Position numbers and translations under genes: made by a program | Notes under the pieces: model-generated | The model's database searches: none | Told to the model about the DNA's origin: nothing | What the model saw: the letters and a program-made list of their open reading frames with translations, nothing else | Assembly: GCA_947683425.1 (NCBI GenBank) | Contig: CANTUQ010000073.1 | Location: forward strand, 7,536,501 to 7,600,500 | Direction: 5' to 3' | Length of the DNA stretch: 64,000 nucleotides | Origin: Excoecaria cochinchinensis | Lineage: Eukaryota; Streptophyta; Magnoliopsida; Malpighiales; Euphorbiaceae | Part shown: piece by piece, positions 21,110-31,607 of the stretch | Layout: the number at the start of each line of letters is the position of its first letter | Position numbering within the stretch: position 1 is the stretch's first letter

Positions 21110-21410
21110 GTGGTGGTTAGTATAAATACCTTTAAATGCCTCTTCTTCGACTGCCCATTTCGCTACAGAAAACCTTATCCTCTTTCTATCATTATCGATA
21201 AGCTCTATTTTTGGATTTTGCCAAGAATTAAACTCTATTTCATATGAATGTTAAAATCTTTTCGTTTAATTTAGGGTTATTGGTAGCAAGGTTTTCAAAA
21301 AATGTATGAGGAAAAGAGGAAGAGAGAAGAAGATAGTGGGATTTTCTCGATTTAAATGAAGTCCATGAGAGAGAGAGGGAAGGGGGTTAAAAAAGAGGGA
21401 AAACTGGACA

Positions 21411-21622
21411 GATGAATAAGGTTGAGTTGGCATCCTATTTGGCATAGGTAGGACCAAATTTAATGCTCAGTCAGTAATTATGTTAGTAATAGACGAAATT
21501 GTTGATGGAGTCCCTTAATTGAAAAGGGACCTAAAGATGAGGCCTCACATTGTAAGTTTCCTAAATTCAATACAAACATTGAAAGACACCCTATAGTTCA
21601 GTCTCGATTTTGTAATTAACCC
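21411..21622 (-). repeat. MULE right terminal inverted repeat
   Basis: The inner ~90 bp pair with 1567-1659. The outer ~120 bp, ending in ttttgtaattaaccc, has the look of a MULE terminus (on the minus strand gggttaattacaaaa and then gggtgtctttcaatg). The exact end is uncertain by a few bases. Confidence 0.75.
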
Positions 21623-22443
21623 AAACTACAATGATTGAAATAATGGAAACAGAACAAATGTCATAATTTAAAAAAAATTAAAAGGAAGGAAAAAACCAAC
21701 TCAAATTTACTTCTTTTAGCCAAATAAGACCCATGTTATTTGTTGAAAGGAACTGAAATAATCCTAGAGGAGTTAAACTAAACACATGAAGACATGGTTA
21801 ATTTAGAAAGGACAAGTTATAAGAAAAAAAAATTCAAAGATCATATTACATTTTTTACAATGAAAATTTTGAAAAAAAAAATAGTCGGTCCCCTCCCATT
21901 ATAGATATAGTTTTTTCCTTGCTTCACAAGTAACACTTTGATTCAGACCATGTTGGGAACACCGTATTGTGTTAGGTTGTATAGCATTAGTGTATGTAAT
22001 ATAAACATGTTTAGTATTTGTTGGATTCATGAGGACATACATAACATATAATATGTAGTGGAAATTAAAATTGCAATGCAAAAATTGCACAAATCTTGTC
22101 AAAAGAACTAATTAAAAAGCCTAGGCTAAGTTCAAAACTTTTTATCGTGGATTTTTATTGATCGATTAATTTTTCTTCACATTAGGTTATTATAAATAAC
22201 TAGTATCCAAGTTTTGAGAACCTCCTTGGTATACACACTAGAACTTCAATCAAAGAACCTTTTGAAGGATTTGTAATGGCCAAATTAATTCAAGGACGTA
22301 TAATTAATTTAGGACAGAAAAATTAAGAAGTAGAAGAGAGATTGTCTCTATTCTAATCACGTACCCTAATTCTAACTTAAAGAGGTATTTATACTCCTTT
22401 TGAGTCAGACCAGGTTTAGGATTAAAAGGCTGCATTTTAATTG
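21623..22443. other. Unassigned AT-rich spacer between MULE and copia element
   Basis: No gene and no clear element boundary. A stretch from about 21949 (tgttgggaac...) could be an old LTR fragment, but I found no matching end or duplication. This is one of the few places where the original genomic target may show. Confidence 0.5.
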
Positions 22444-22451
22444 TGTTAGGA

Positions 22452-22456
22452 GTATG
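22452..22456. repeat. Target-site duplication gtatg of Athila-B
   Basis: gtatg precedes the LTR start tgataggagc and recurs at 29322-29326 after the second LTR. Confidence 0.95.
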
Positions 22457-22682
22457 TGATAGGAGCTAAATTGAACTAGAATTTAGTATTTATTTTGTGT
22501 GAGTTTGTGTAATTAATTATGTAATTGTGTGTATAATTTGATGTGATATATTAGTTTATGATTATTTGTATCAGTTGAGTGTTTATGCTGTTTATTGTTG
22601 TTTTTAGGTGAAAAATGAAGAGAAGAACAGATATAGAATGAGAAGATCACGAGAAGAAGGAGCAGATCACGTTTCACTCAAG

Positions 22683-23132
22683 GATCACGCCGTGACCAGG
22701 AGTCACGTGACGTGACTTGTTGAGAAGAACAAAGAGGAAGGAGGAAAAGAAGAGAAGAGAGGAGCTGCAAAAGACGAGTCACGCCGTGAGCTAAGGTCAC
22801 GTGACGTGACTGAAGAAGAGAAAGAAGAAAAAGAGAAAGAAAAGAAGAGGAGGAGCTGCGAGAGGAGAGGTCACGGCGTGAGCAAAGGTCACGCGACGTA
22901 ACGCCACAGAGAGGCTAGGAAAGGAAGGGAAAAGAGAAGAGAAGAGAAAGAAGGGAAGAAGTCACGCGACGTGAGCGCCAGTCACGCCACACGCGAGGAA
23001 GGCATGCCGTGATGGGGAGTCACGCGACGTGACTGGCCAGAGAGGGAAAAGAAAACTGAGCGAGAGAAGGAAAGAAGAAAACGACCAGCGCGTTCTGTCG
23101 CGATCGCAACACCCTTGCGAGCGCGACAGAAA
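22683..23132. promoter_or_regulatory. CpG-rich palindrome array in the Athila-B 5' LTR
   Basis: Short inverted repeats such as tcacgccgtga, gtcacgtgacgtgac, gtcacgcgacgtgac and tctgtcgcgatcgc recur in a purine-rich background about 100-550 bp upstream of the TATA box. The same motif types reappear at 24370-24560 upstream of the ORF. The copy in the 3' LTR is at 27903-28352. Confidence 0.8.
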
Positions 23133-23247
23133 CGACCGTTGGGGCAGTTTTGGGTCAAAAGGCATATGAAAAGTTGTCTTCTTTCACCAAAATTTGCAAC
23201 CATTCTCAAGGGACATCTTCAAGGGACACAATTCTTAGATTAATATC

Positions 23248-23255
23248 TATAAATA
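23248..23255 (+). promoter_or_regulatory. TATA box of the Athila-B 5' LTR
   Basis: tataaata in atctataaatatgtag, conserved in position and sequence with Athila-D (56038-56045; 62413-62420) and, reversed, Athila-C (39118-39125; 33021-33028). The 3' LTR copy is at 28468-28475. Confidence 0.7.
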
Positions 23256-24105
23256 TGTAGTTTAATTATAATTTTAGGATATGAATTTTTTAGTTAAGTA
23301 ATTTTTCTGTATTTTGCAAGATAGATTTTTCTTAGTTAAATTTCTATTTAGTTTTATGGTTTGAAGAAGAAGATCAAAGAGAAGGAAAATTTATTTTCAA
23401 GAGATTGAGAAAAGGGTTGAAAGGCTTCTATCTTATTCTCTTATTTTTAATTCTTCTCCAATATTTTTATGAATATCATTCTAATGAATTTGCATATTAT
23501 AATTCTTTCTATCTCCATCTACTTTCATAGTCTTTGAATGCAGATTTTCTATTAGTATATTTTGTATGATCTTTACAAGTTAAAGTAATTCGAGAGTTTG
23601 CTTTATCTGACATCTAATAGAGATTCATTATTAAGATATATTTGAGAGATCGGTATATTGAGATAATTGCTATAGGTTAGTGTTTATTCTTAAAATATGT
23701 AATTAGAAACCTCTAATTCATTAATGAAAATTGTGAGTTAGAATTTTAATTGTATGTTTTAGGCATTTTAATTCATGTCGAGAGAGTAAGTTAAAAGTTT
23801 ATTCTAACTTGGCTTGCATAAAAAGATGAAATATGTTATTCAAATTGATGGAATCAAGTTCATTGTCTTTAATTCTTCATGATTTATTTTATCTTCTTTT
23901 GACTATCATTAACTAGGTATATTTAGTTTACATGTTAGATTAGTTTAAAATAACTTTTACATTAATTAATCATTGTAAACAAGATTAAAATCAATTAGTA
24001 ATAGTGTGTAAAAACGTTCCTCGTGGGATCGACATCTTAAGTACTATTGTGGTACACCGTATACTTGCGGTATAATTAGCATCTATAGAAAATGCTCAAC
24101 AAGTT

Positions 24106-24123
24106 TTTGGCGCCGTTGCCGGG
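24106..24123 (+). promoter_or_regulatory. Primer binding site of Athila-B (tRNA-Asp type)
   Basis: ttggcgccgttgccgggg lies a few bases after the LTR end. This is the well-known Athila primer site complementary to tRNA-Asp. Athila-D has the same at about 56916-56933. Confidence 0.9.
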
Positions 24124-24299
24124 GAGCGGTTGTTTGCCATTATAAAAATTGATTTATGATTTTGGATTACAATATTTTGTTTTGTTTTAAATTTGTTTAT
24201 ATAGTTTTATTTTTTTTTTCTAGATTTTCATGTTACTAACATATTTGTTTTATTTTACAGCTAATTTAGTAAGATTAGATTTGTTTAATAAATAATCAA

Positions 24300-24330
<31 letters not shown>

Positions 24331-24369
24331 TAAATAAATATATAAAAAAAATGATGAAACTTATGCAGA

Positions 24370-24560
24370 CGTTGCTTCTGTCGCGATCGCGGCAAGTATC
24401 GCGATCGCGACAGAAGGCAATGAAGCAAAACGCAAGCGATTTCAGAAGCGTCACGTCGTGATGCTACTTCACGTGACGTGCTGATCTGATGAGAGGGACT
24501 TCGCGCAGGTAAGTAGGAAGAGTCACGCGTCGTGACGTTGCCTCACGTCGCGTGATGGGG
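24370..24560. promoter_or_regulatory. Internal copy of the LTR palindrome array upstream of the Athila-B ORF
   Basis: Contains cttctgtcgcgatcgcgg, atcgcgatcgcgacagaa, cgtcacgtcgtga, cttcacgtgacgtg, gtcacgcgtcgtgacg and ctcacgtcgcgtgat. These are the same families as in this element's LTR. It is bounded by a splice-acceptor-like ttttattttacag at about 24248-24260 and by donor-like gtaagt at 24509, so it may also be an exon of a spliced transcript. Confidence 0.65.
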
Positions 24561-25473
24561 GATTTGCAATTCAGGGTATATCAGGTAAGTTTTTAAATTT
24601 TTCTTTTCTGTTCTTATTTTATTTGTTTTCTTTCCTATTCTAATTTAGAAAATTAAATTCAATTACATTAAATTAATTTTACAATTTACTAATTAAAACA
24701 CAGGAAAAGAAAAATTAAACGCGGGAACTTAAATTTTAAAACCCTAGCGTCGTGACCTTTAATTTTTCTTCTTAATTTCAACTGTTAGTTTTATTTGCCC
24801 TACACAGGTGACGTTTCCAATTTTTCTTTAGTTCCTTGTCTACCTTATTTCTCACTTGACTCTTCATTCTTTCTCTTAGTTTTATTTTGCCCAGCGCCGG
24901 TCACGAGTACAAGGCCTTCTTAAGCCATTTTATTTTTCATTTCTTCTTTTCCTCATTCCACAGAGACTTTCGAACTTCCATACCCTGTTTTCCTTTCGTT
25001 TTTCTTGTTCTCCATTTTAGCATTCTATTTCTTTTCTCTTTTCTTCACTCATCTTAGGGATTACGGGCTGTTCATTCTATTTGCAGGTTTGTTAGTTTAT
25101 TTTCATTTTTCTTTTCTTCTTTACCTAGCACATTATATTTCGGCATTTTTCTTCAATAACAAAGTTAAATTTCGTTTGTAGTTTCTTATCTGTACTATTT
25201 CTTTTTCTTCTGTCCACTATTTTCTTTTTGTGCTTTTGGATTTGTTGGTTTATTTCATTGTATTAGAGATCTGTATTTGGTTCTTTCATTTTCATTTTCT
25301 TTGTTTTTTTTGTTGATTTTGGCAGTTTGTACTTAGTTCTTTTTATTTCATTTTCATTATTCTTAGTTCTTTCTGTATTTCATTTCTTAGTTTTCTTCAT
25401 CTGTGTTTCTTTCTTTGTTAGAAGTTCCAGTTTACTCTCTGTCTTCTTTCATTCCTTGTTTCACTAAGCAAAA

Positions 25474-26613
25474 ATGGTGAGGACAAAGAACCCAACTGTT
25501 TTTCGAACTGACCAAGAAGAGCAGGAAGCTACAGAGGAAGTGAACATTGCTGCTCACTATGGTGCTCTATTTCCCATTTTATCTGTAGACGAAGGCAGTA
25601 GGTATTTACTACTTCGTAATAGGCATTTGATGCACTGTAAGTTTTTTCCTGACTCTTTACTTAATCAAATTGGTATGTTAGAAGTAGTTAATGATATGTT
25701 AAGGGTATGTGGGCTGTTTAAATTTGCTTCTATACATGAAAATGTGCGTCCTAATTTAGTTTTAGAATTTTATACCACATTAAAAAAGAATGATGATAAC
25801 GAGAATTGGTTAGACTTTAGGATGGCTGGTACACCTTATACTTTAACCTATTTTATGATGAATAGGATATTTAGATTTTCTCAAGCTGGTTTAACCGAGC
25901 CACCTAAATCTTTTAAGCCACATGAATTTTGGACATTTTTGACTGATTTGCAAACTCGTTATAGGGCTAGGGATGCTAAATCCATGTTTATTAAAGATTT
26001 AAGATATTGGATTTTGCATAGGATTTTAGCTTCTCTTGTTTTTAATAGGTCTGAATTCAATAGAGTTTCATATAATGAATTGTTTTTGATGTGGTGTGTA
26101 CATAAACGCAAGGACGTATGTTGGCCTTTTTGGATAGTAAGTCAATTGTTGCAATGTGTACATAAGCATGATTCACCTTTAACACATGGACATGTTATTT
26201 CTAGTATTGCAAATAATCTAAATGTGGATCTTGATGCCTATTATAGAGTTTTTCCTTGCCATTATTTTAATAAGACTATGTTAGTTCGTGGAGAAATTGT
26301 TGGCAATAATTTTCAGGAAATTCCGGCACGTGCTCGATCATGTTGGAGGGATATTGCTGGAAATGCTGCGCCACAAGTTGAGGAACAAGAAGAAGAAGGC
26401 GAGGAGGAGGCAAGTCAAGATGAAGTAATGCCAGATATTCCAGCTGCTGCTCCTGAAGTTGGTTCATCTAGTCATAACATCCCAATGATGTTATCCGATA
26501 TGCAAGCACAACTTTCTTCTATTGAGAGACGTCAAAGAAGGTTGGAATATAAGTTTGATAACTTCATGACCCAGGCTGGATTTCGGGTTCCTTCACCTCC
26601 AAATTCACCATGA
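25474..26613 (+). CDS. Athila ORF-1-like protein (plant transposon protein family), intact
   Basis: A 379-residue open frame starting MVRTKNPTVFRTDQEEQEA, with no stops or frameshifts. Residues about 30-270 form the conserved domain (HYGALFPILSVDEGSRY, FPDSLLNQIGML, YTLTYFMMNRIFRFSQ, FWTFLTDLQ, KDVCWPFWIVSQLLQCV). An acidic Glu-rich stretch follows (about 300-320), then a short coiled coil (MLSDMQAQLSSIERRQRR) and a Pro-rich end. The family is known from Athila elements as a third, sometimes called envelope-like, gene, but no signal peptide or strong membrane segment is visible here. Athila-D encodes a close homologue and Athila-C a more distant one. The T-rich upstream region has acceptor-like agaagttccag at about 25431, suggesting expression from a spliced RNA. 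Function unknown. Confidence 0.85.
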   Translation: MVRTKNPTVFRTDQEEQEATEEVNIAAHYGALFPILSVDEGSRYLLLRNRHLMHCKFFPDSLLNQIGMLEVVNDMLRVCGLFKFASIHENVRPNLVLEFYTTLKKNDDNENWLDFRMAGTPYTLTYFMMNRIFRFSQAGLTEPPKSFKPHEFWTFLTDLQTRYRARDAKSMFIKDLRYWILHRILASLVFNRSEFNRVSYNELFLMWCVHKRKDVCWPFWIVSQLLQCVHKHDSPLTHGHVISSIANNLNVDLDAYYRVFPCHYFNKTMLVRGEIVGNNFQEIPARARSCWRDIAGNAAPQVEEQEEEGEEEASQDEVMPDIPAAAPEVGSSSHNIPMMLSDMQAQLSSIERRQRRLEYKFDNFMTQAGFRVPSPPNSP

Positions 26614-26682
26614 TAGGGGAGTTTTCTTACTTTTCATTTTATTTATTTCTTTTTATTTGTTGTTGTGTGTCATTCCTACACA

Positions 26683-26715
26683 TTGAGGACAATGTTGGTT
26701 CTAAGTGTGGGGGAG
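26683..26715 (+). promoter_or_regulatory. Internal polypurine-tract-like motif of Athila-B
   Basis: attgaggacaatg is followed by aagtgtgggggagtg. The arrangement (gaggacaa, ~20 bases, agtgtgggggag) is the same as before the 3' LTR (27648-27676). Counterparts are at 34655-34690 (minus) in Athila-C and about 60730-60765 in Athila-D. Confidence 0.65.
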
Positions 26716-27148
26716 TGACTGTGTTATGTGTTGTGATGTTTGTGACTGTATTTGTGAGTTTGTATATGTATTATGTATGTCAATTGCATGATTATTTTTG
26801 TTTGTGTATTTTTATATTTTAATTAGGCTTTTAAGTAAACTTTATTATAAAGCATTGTTTGTTTGGTGTATTATATAGGTTGTTAAGTCATTTATTTTTT
26901 ATGCTCATTTTTATCAGTTTTTCAAAAATTTTTAGCATGTATTTTAAGTTTTTCAAGTTATTTTGTTTTACTTATTTCAACATTATAAATTATTTAGTCT
27001 TTTTAACTAACCATATTTTTAAAGTTAGAATTTACTCATTTAGTTTATAATTTTCAATTTCTAGTTGTTTATGGAAACTATAGCCATAATACTTACCTTT
27101 TATCTTTTCAATAATGGATGAGGACTAAATTTAAAAAGAAAAGTTAAA

Positions 27149-27177
27149 AGTGGGATGGAGCATAAAATGCACCCACT
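27149..27177 (+). other. Hairpin 1 of a covarying pair (Athila-B)
   Basis: Outer stem agtggg/cccact, asymmetric internal loop atgga on the 5' side and a on the 3' side, inner stem gcat/atgc, loop aaa. See 27230-27258 for the second copy. Confidence 0.7.
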
Positions 27178-27229
27178 AAAGTCATAAAAAAAAAAAAAAA
27201 AACAAGATATATATCAAAAATTGCAAAAA

Positions 27230-27258
27230 TATGGGATGGAGCGTAAAACGCACCCATA
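27230..27258 (+). other. Hairpin 2 of a covarying pair (Athila-B)
   Basis: Outer stem tatggg/cccata, same internal loop atgga/a, inner stem gcgt/acgc, loop aaa. Relative to hairpin 1, paired positions change together (a-t to t-a, g-c to a-t, a-t to g-c) while unpaired bases are unchanged. Confidence 0.7.
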
Positions 27259-27662
27259 TAACTTTCTCTTGCTAGAACTCAAAAAGAAAAATCAAAAGAA
27301 AAGAAAAAGCAAAGTCTAAAAATGCCATGAGATTGGATTAAGGGTAAGTGAGCTTAAAATGTCCTAAATACAGCTAGTTGCTTGAGAATTTTAACTTTAT
27401 GATTAATTTTCTTTCTTTAGTTCATGTTTAGTTTTAATAGACTTCATACTCTTTATGTTGGCATTAGTAAAGTTAAATAATTTGTTGAATTTGGGATGCA
27501 TACTTTTAAATTTTGACTTACTGATTCTATTATGAGTGAATGAGATATTTTGGTTCTTTTCAATTCTATTATATATGCTAAATAACAGTGTTTTGTAGTA
27601 ATTTTTACTGGTTATTAAATTTTCTTATTTCTTTGATCTTGCTTGAGGACAAGCAAGGGTTT

Positions 27663-27676
27663 AGTGTGGGGGAATT
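27663..27676 (+). promoter_or_regulatory. Polypurine tract of Athila-B
   Basis: agtgtgggggaatt(t) directly before the 3' LTR start tgataggagc, preceded by the cttgcttgaggacaagcaag hairpin. Typical for Athila. Confidence 0.85.
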
Positions 27677-29321
27677 TGATAGGAGCTAAATTGAACTAGA
27701 ATTTAGTATTTATTTTGTGTGAGTTTGTGTAATTAATTATGTAATTGTGTGTATAATTTGATGTGATATATTAGTTTATGATTATTTGTATCAGTTGAGT
27801 GTTTATGCTGTTTATTGTTGTTTTTAGGTGAAAAATGAAGAGAAGAACAGATATAGAATGAGAAGATCACGAGAAGAAGGAGCAGATCACATTTCACTCA
27901 AGGATCACGCCGTGACCAGGAGTCACGTGACGTGACTTGCTGAGAAGAACAAAGAGGAAGGAGGAAAAGAAGAGAAGAGAGGAGCTGCAAAAGACGAGTC
28001 ACGCCGTGAGCTAAGGTCACGTGATGTGACTGAAGAAGAGAAAGAAGAAAAAGAGAAAGAAAAGAAGAGGAGGAGCTGCGAGAGGAGAGGTCACGGCGTG
28101 AGCAAAGGTCACGCGACGTGACGCCACAGAGAGGCTAGGAAAGGAAGGGAAAAGAGAAGAGAAGAGAAAGAAGGGAAGAAGTCACGCGACGTGAGCGCCA
28201 GTCACGCCACACGCGAGGAAGGCACGCCGTGATGGGGAGTCACGCGACGTGACTGGCCAGAGAGGGAAAAGAAAACTGAGCGAGAGAAGGAAAGAAGAAA
28301 ACGACCAGCGCGTTCTGTCGCGATCGCGACACCCTTGCAAGCGCGACAGAAACGACCGTTGGGGCAGTTTTGGGTCAAAAGGCATATGAAAAGTTGTCTT
28401 CTTTCACCAAAATTTGCAACCATTCTCAAGGGACATCTTCAAGGGACACAATTCTTAGATTAATATCTATAAATATGTAGTTTAATTATAATTTTAGGAT
28501 ATGAATTTTTTAGTTAAGTAATTTTTCTGTATTTTGCAAGATAGATTTTTCTTAGTTAAATTTCTATTTAGTTTTATGGTTTGAAGAAGAAGATCAAAGA
28601 GAAGGAAAATTTATTTTCAAGAGATTGAGAAAAGGGTTGAAAGGCTTCTATCTTATTCTCTTATTTTTAATTCTTCTCCAATATTTTTATGAATATCATT
28701 CTAATGAATTTGCATATTATAATTCTTTCTATCTCCATCTACTTTCATAGTCTTTGAATGCAGATTTTCTATTAGTATATTTTGTATGATCTTTACAAGT
28801 TAAAGTAATTCGAGAGTTTGCTTTATCTGACATCTAATAGAGATTCATTATTAAGATATATTTGAGAGATCAGTATATTGAGATAATTGCTATAGGTTAG
28901 TGTTTATTCTTAAAATATGTAATTAGAAACCTCTAATTCATTAATGAAAATTGTGAGTTAGAATTTTAATTGTATGTTTTAGGCATTTTAATTCATGTCG
29001 AGAGAGTGAGTTAAAAGTTTATTCTAACTTGGCTTGCATAAAAAGATGAAATATGTTATTCAAATTGATGGAATCAAGTTCATTGTCTTTAATTCTTCAT
29101 GATTTATTTTATCTTCTTTTGACTATCATTAACTAGGTATATTTAGTTTACATGTTAGATTAGTTTAAAATAACTTTTACATTAATTAATCATTGTAAAC
29201 AAGATTAAAATCAATTAGTAATAGTGTGTAAAAACGTTCCTCGTGGGATCGACATCTTAAGTACTATTGTGGTACACCGTATACTTGCGGTATAATTAGC
29301 ATCTATAGAAAATGCTCAACA
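27677..29321 (+). repeat. Athila-B 3' LTR
   Basis: 1645 bp, the same length as the 5' LTR, ending gctcaaca and followed by the gtatg duplication. About nine substitutions by eye, nearly all C-to-T or G-to-A at CpG sites. Palindrome array at 27903-28352. Confidence 0.95.
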
Positions 29322-29326
29322 GTATG

Positions 29327-29620
29327 CCCTAGAGCCTATTCATGATATGAGATGCCTATTTCATGCAAATATTTTAATACCTAAATATCTTTAGTCATAG
29401 TATTAATAAGATAGGACATTGTTAATACAGATAGACTAGCACATGTTATCTTTTTTGAAAGGTTCAAGCAGCTGTTCTCATAACTATGAACATGGAGATG
29501 ATCAAAGCTGACATGTGGATGTTTGTTAGAAGAATTAGTACATTAAAGACCTGCTGTGAGAATCCTCATATGGATATTAAATTTATGTCAGTGAAAAATC
29601 TCTACATCGAAATCCCAACA
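29327..29620 (+). repeat. Copia 5' LTR, second part
   Basis: With 22444-22456 this makes one ~307-bp LTR that Athila-B entered 13 bases from its start. It ends atcccaaca directly before the primer site. Confidence 0.75.
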
Positions 29621-29639
29621 TGGTATCAGAGCCTAGGTT
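29621..29639 (+). promoter_or_regulatory. Primer binding site of the copia element (initiator tRNA-Met type)
   Basis: tggtatcagagcctaggtt follows the LTR end. tggtatcagagc is the standard Ty1/copia primer site in plants. Confidence 0.9.
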
Positions 29640-31607
29640 TTGCCATAAAATTACATTTTGTTTATTCTGCAGAATATCTTTCTAGTTATGAGTTATTTAA
29701 TTTCACGAATTTTTAAAATTTGATTTTAATTTTCATTAATGTTAGGTTAAGAAATAATGATTTATGTACTTATGTGATTAAAATAAAAAAAAAGGAAATA
29801 AAATAAAAAAAAAATTCTTCAAAGAAAAGTTCTCTGCGTAGAAGACTGTCTGAGCGGAAGAACAACTAAAAAGGATTTGTTCTAATTTGATTCATATTTT
29901 GATCCATTTAAAAATTATTTTGATGATAATTTATGTTTTTAATATGTCATATCAAGCCATAGGATTAAACAAAATTGAAATCGGTTAAATTTTGCATAAA
30001 AACTAATTTTACCGAAAAGTTCAGTGTTCTTCGTGTGTTCTTGACTATTTTTCGGTTAAAATGAAATTTGATCTTAATTTTTAGATACATAATATGTATT
30101 AAAGTGTTTTTAATCAATTTTATTAATTAAAATGAGCCCTAAATCAATTGGATTGAAACTAGTAAACTAAAACTGATTAATAGGTTAATTGAGTTTGTGG
30201 GCTTGATTTAAATTAGCATATGATTTGGAGGGCCCAAGGAGCTAATTAAATTAATATTATAGATCCTAATTAAGATTAATAATGGGTTTTAGAAGTTGAA
30301 GTTGGCTTGGTACACTTATGGCCCATTCCCAAAACCCAAATGGCCCAAGTGCACAAAACTAGTTTGTGTAAGAACACTTGGTTGGAGTTTATGGTGTGGA
30401 TTTCGACTCACCTATAAATTTTGATCCAAATTAATTTTCAATTATTTTAATATGATTAATTAATTAAATAATCAATATAATAATCAATGGGATTGATAAT
30501 TAAGACAAGAACATATGCATGCAAAAAGTTTCCTAAAATGGGTAGTTTTTAAAATGGAAATAGTTTCCTAAATTTAATCACACTAAGACAATAACTCATA
30601 GATTGTTTCAAGAGTTGAAACAAGTTAAGTATTCTAAGTATGACTCTATTTTTATGCGTTAGAATAGCATATAAAGGTGTACATTTGGCATGATGGATAG
30701 TTATGGACTAAAGCCCAATGACATTGAGATTGTTGCAAGTTTCGGCCCATGAGAACTTTTATGTCTTGACCAATTGTTTTTTTTTTGTATTATTCTACTT
30801 GTAACATGTAATAAGATTACATAAAATATAATTAGAATAATAAAAGAATATCACAAGAAACAAAGCAAGAAGAGGCCGAATGAAGATAGAAGAAATTGTA
30901 TTATTTTTTCCTTGTTTAATCATGCATATTATCTAGATTTGACCTTTTGATTTTCCTTTTGGCTCAGGGAGGTCAATGTAGTAAAATCCATAACTATACC
31001 ATATATGTATACTTATATTTATGAGATAGATATATGATGCATACCAATGTATGCCAACTATATATGATGAGACCAAATTAACAAAATCCCTTAAATAAAT
31101 GATAAGGTATATAAGCCTTCCAGTGATTGAAAGAGATCCAGAGTTCTTTATAGCATGGTTGTTGACCAAAGTCAAGCCCACATTATATCGAATATATTCA
31201 AATCCAAGTATTAGGCCATCTTAGCTAGCCCATTAGCTTGTTGAACAAAGTCAAGGCTAATGGTCCTAGAGGCAAGATTGGGAAATGCATATATGATAAG
31301 CATGCATCAAGAGTTGATAACCCAATGGTCCAGTAGTTGTGTAAAGACACAATTAGTATAAAGATACCTACCTTTCAAAGGTAAGGAATTTGATTTGTTG
31401 ACCAAAGTCAAGGTCAAATTTTTATATCAAGGACTGAATATTGGCCCACTAGGAAAATTGCCGGGTTTTCTTAGATCATATAGTGAGAGGCTATTGATTC
31501 TAAGTAAAATAGTGGGAGTAAGATGTATTAATTAAAGACCTAATTAATGCATACATATTCATGATCATACTCCAATAAATTTTCATCTTCACATCTAGGA
31601 TTTCATC
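29640..31607 (+). other. Copia leader, non-coding
   Basis: About 2 kb of AT-rich DNA between primer site and gag, with no credible gene. A gttgaccaaagtcaagg unit recurs near 31153, 31240 (altered) and 31398. The length is generous for a copia leader, and a small insertion may be hidden here, but I find no boundaries. Confidence 0.5.

Larger units (their letters stand above)
1567..21622 (-). mobile_element. Mutator-like element (MULE), split by Tat-A
   Basis: Inverted terminal sequences are visible at 1567-1659 and 21411-21622, and a MuDR-type transposase pseudogene lies between them on the minus strand. Tat-A (5827-21109) sits inside the element, flanked by a gtggt duplication, so the MULE proper is 1567-5826 plus 21115-21622, about 4.8 kb. 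Its outermost left TIR (about 120 bp) is missing from the window because the LTR at 1-1566 interrupts it. The right terminus is placed where ttttgtaattaaccc ends. A 9-bp MULE duplication cannot be checked because the left end is out of view. Confidence 0.8.
22457..24101 (+). repeat. Athila-B 5' LTR
   Basis: 1645 bp from tgataggagc to gctcaaca. It contains about nine units of the type gtcacg(n)cgtga(c/g) and a cgcgatcgcg-type palindrome at 22683-23132, then a TATA box (tataaata) at 23248-23255. The last ~100 bp (cgttcctcgtgggatcgaca to the end) are conserved in all three Athila elements of the window. Confidence 0.95.
26614..27676 (+). other. Athila-B 3' untranslated region with internal polypurine-like motif and two hairpins
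   Basis: No gene. It contains an internal tgaggacaatg...aagtgtgggggag motif (26683-26715), two related hairpins at 27149-27177 and 27230-27258, and the hairpin cttgcttgaggacaagcaag just before the true polypurine tract. All are conserved in Athila-C and Athila-D. Confidence 0.75.
22457..29321 (+). mobile_element. Athila-B: pol-less and gag-less Athila-type element with an intact ORF-1-like gene
   Basis: 6865 bp with two 1645-bp LTRs, an Athila-type tRNA-Asp primer site, one open reading frame and a polypurine tract. There is no gag, protease, reverse transcriptase, RNase H or integrase anywhere inside. Comparison with Athila-D shows the gag region removed between the 5' leader (ttttggattacaatattttg, about 24160) and the segment before the ORF (gctactaacacatttgtttt-like text, about 24230). 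The LTRs differ at roughly nine positions by eye, so it moved recently and must have used proteins from another element. Confidence 0.93.

Noticed and set aside
21949..22443. Solo LTR starting tgttgggaac
   Set aside because: No matching end or flanking duplication could be found, so it is left as unassigned sequence.
22962..23209. Open frames on the minus strand of Athila LTRs (here, 28182-28429, 55582-55989, 61940-62364) and on the plus strand of Athila-C LTRs (33043-33593, 39182-39671)
   Set aside because: They recur because the LTRs recur. They cross the palindrome arrays and purine/pyrimidine tracts, giving Ser/Phe/Arg-rich translations with no domain, and their frames differ between families.
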